Assembly (NCBI GenBank): GCA_027450125.1
Contig: DAIDKG010000280.1
Location: 1-9,257 of the forward strand
Source: Bordetella sp.
Lineage (GTDB): Bacteria; Pseudomonadota; Gammaproteobacteria; Burkholderiales; Burkholderiaceae_B
Length of the DNA stretch: 9,257 bases
Direction: 5' to 3'
Shown here: one piece after another, positions 8,120-9,257 of the stretch
Layout: each line of letters begins with the position of its first letter
Numbering within the stretch: position 1 is the first letter of the stretch
Program-made: the position numbers and the translations under genes
Notes under the pieces: generated by a model
The model's database searches: none
Told to the model about the DNA's origin: nothing
What the model saw: the letters and a program-made list of their open reading frames with translations, nothing else

Positions 8120-9257
8120 ATGCCCAAGAATGCCGTAGCCGGGGTCGTCGCCCGGCCCGAGTTCCGTCCCTTCGAGCCGTTTCAGGACGCTGCCCGCGCG
8201 GTGGACAGGCTGATTGAAATCTACGATCGGAACACGACCTTCCTGCGCAAGGCTTTCCAGAAAGCGCTGGACAGCGGCGAACAGGCGGGCCGCACGCGCG
8301 CCTGCTATCCGGCCGTGCGGATCACCGTGCCCAGCCATCACATCCTGGACAGCCGGATGTCGTACGGCCACGTGGCCGAGCCTGGCCGCTACCAGACCAC
8401 CATCACCCGGCCCCGGCTGTTTCGCCACTACTTGCAGCAGCAGATTTCCCTACTGCTGCAAAACCATGGCGGCGCCGTGGAAATAGGCGAGTCGGATCTG
8501 CCCATTCCGCTGCATTTCGCTTTCTTCGACGGCGCCAATGTGGAGGGCGAACGCATCGAGAACCTCAAGCGGCCGCTGCGCGACCTGTTCGATGCGCCCG
8601 ACCTGGGCGTCACCGACGATGCCATCGTCAACGGCACCTGGCGCAATACCACCGGCGGGCCGCTGCCTCTGGCGCCTTTCACCGCGCCGCGGGTGGACTA
8701 TTCGCTCCTGCGCCTGCAGCACTACACGGCGACGGATCCTTCGCATTTCCAGAATTTCGTGCTGTTCACCAACTACCAGTTCTACGTCGACGAATTCCTG
8801 GCCTGGGCGCGCGGCCTGATGGCGAGCGGGGAGGGCGAGTACGAGCAACTGGTGGAGCCGGGCAACCGCGTCACGGCGCTGGGCGGGCAGGCGGAGGGCG
8901 AGGCGGCGCAGCGCATGCCGCAGATGCCGGCCTATCACCTGGTGCGCAAGGGGCACACAGGCATCACCCTGGTCAATATCGGCGTGGGACCTTCCAACGC
9001 CAAGACCATCACCGACCATATCGCGGTGCTGCGCCCGCATGCCTGGCTGATGCTGGGCCATTGCGCCGGCTTGCGCGATACGCAGCGGCTGGGCGACTAC
9101 GTGCTGGCACACGGCTACGTGCGCGAGGACCATGTACTCGACGCCGACCTGCCCACCTGGGTGCCGGTGCCGCCACTGGCCGAGGTGCAGGTGGCCCTGG
9201 AGCAGGCCGTGGCCGAAGTGGCGGGCCTGTCGGGCTGGGAGCTCAAGCACATCGTGC
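8120..9257 (+). CDS. amn: AMP nucleosidase, 3' end outside the window
   Basis: The first 379 residues of AMP nucleosidase, which splits AMP into adenine and ribose 5-phosphate in the cytoplasm and so controls adenylate pools. The N-terminal AMP-nucleosidase domain (about 1-170) contains VDRLIEIYDRNTTFLRKAF, then YPAVRI and SRMSYGHV. The phosphorylase-like nucleosidase domain follows, with LQHYTATDPSHFQNFVLFTNYQFYVDEF (from about residue 198) and the diagnostic GVGPSNAKTITDH, GHCAGLRDTQ and GDYVLAHGYVREDHVLD segments near residues 288-340. The frame is open to the last base; the Escherichia coli protein has 484 residues, so about 100 are missing, including the C-terminal catalytic region. GAGAG lies 5 bases before the ATG. 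It diverges from the NlpC/P60 gene. In E. coli amn responds to phosphate; only a degenerate half-site is seen here. Confidence 0.95.
   Translation, partial: MPKNAVAGVVARPEFRPFEPFQDAARAVDRLIEIYDRNTTFLRKAFQKALDSGEQAGRTRACYPAVRITVPSHHILDSRMSYGHVAEPGRYQTTITRPRLFRHYLQQQISLLLQNHGGAVEIGESDLPIPLHFAFFDGANVEGERIENLKRPLRDLFDAPDLGVTDDAIVNGTWRNTTGGPLPLAPFTAPRVDYSLLRLQHYTATDPSHFQNFVLFTNYQFYVDEFLAWARGLMASGEGEYEQLVEPGNRVTALGGQAEGEAAQRMPQMPAYHLVRKGHTGITLVNIGVGPSNAKTITDHIAVLRPHAWLMLGHCAGLRDTQRLGDYVLAHGYVREDHVLDADLPTWVPVPPLAEVQVALEQAVAEVAGLSGWELKHIV

Noticed and set aside
8450..9250. 266-codon minus-strand frame opposite amn
   Set aside because: His/Arg/Gln-rich shadow of amn, whose own sequence carries diagnostic AMP nucleosidase motifs.
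5251..9257. A single purine-nucleotide gene system made of gmk, spoT and amn
   Set aside because: amn is on the opposite strand and separated from the cluster by unrelated genes, a terminator and its own promoter region. Shared nucleotide chemistry alone is not evidence of a system.

Overview
The window comes from a GC-rich proteobacterial chromosome. Gene content and protein style (67-residue omega subunit, gmk-rpoZ-spoT order, sCache_2 chemoreceptor, HyuB-type enzyme) point to a betaproteobacterium of the Alcaligenaceae, most likely Bordetella or Achromobacter. The genus is inferred from recollection of protein families, not from a database search. I see no rRNA, tRNA, CRISPR array, insertion sequence, phage gene or integration site.

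Layout. (1) Positions 1-2966, plus strand: the 3' part of a hydantoinase B/oxoprolinase gene (hyuB-like), joined by a 4-base ATGA overlap to a methyl-accepting chemotaxis protein. (2) Positions 2956-6169, minus strand: the cluster gmk-rpoZ-spoT (guanylate kinase, RNA polymerase omega, bifunctional (p)ppGpp synthetase/hydrolase). The ends of spoT and the chemoreceptor gene converge and overlap by 11 bp. (3) Positions 6170-6302: a divergent promoter region, then a plus-strand short-chain dehydrogenase/reductase (6303-7079) ending in a strong hairpin terminator (7100-7131). (4) Positions 7156-7869, minus strand: an exported NlpC/P60 peptidase with an unusual His-rich insert. (5) Positions 7870-8119: a relatively AT-rich divergent regulatory region with repeats and a palindrome. 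(6) Positions 8120-9257, plus strand: the first 379 codons of AMP nucleosidase (amn), cut by the window edge.

How the genes fit together. gmk-rpoZ-spoT is a known proteobacterial arrangement that groups a guanine-nucleotide enzyme, the polymerase subunit that contributes to a ppGpp-binding site, and the ppGpp synthetase/hydrolase. The hyuB-chemoreceptor pair suggests, by inference, that a catabolic enzyme and a sensor for a related compound are made together. The SDR, NlpC/P60 and amn genes look like separate transcription units.

I found no convincing new multi-gene system. The points most worth a second look are the coupled hyuB-chemoreceptor pair, the His-rich insert in the NlpC/P60 enzyme, the repeats and possible leader ORF upstream of it, and the AT-rich island inside gmk.
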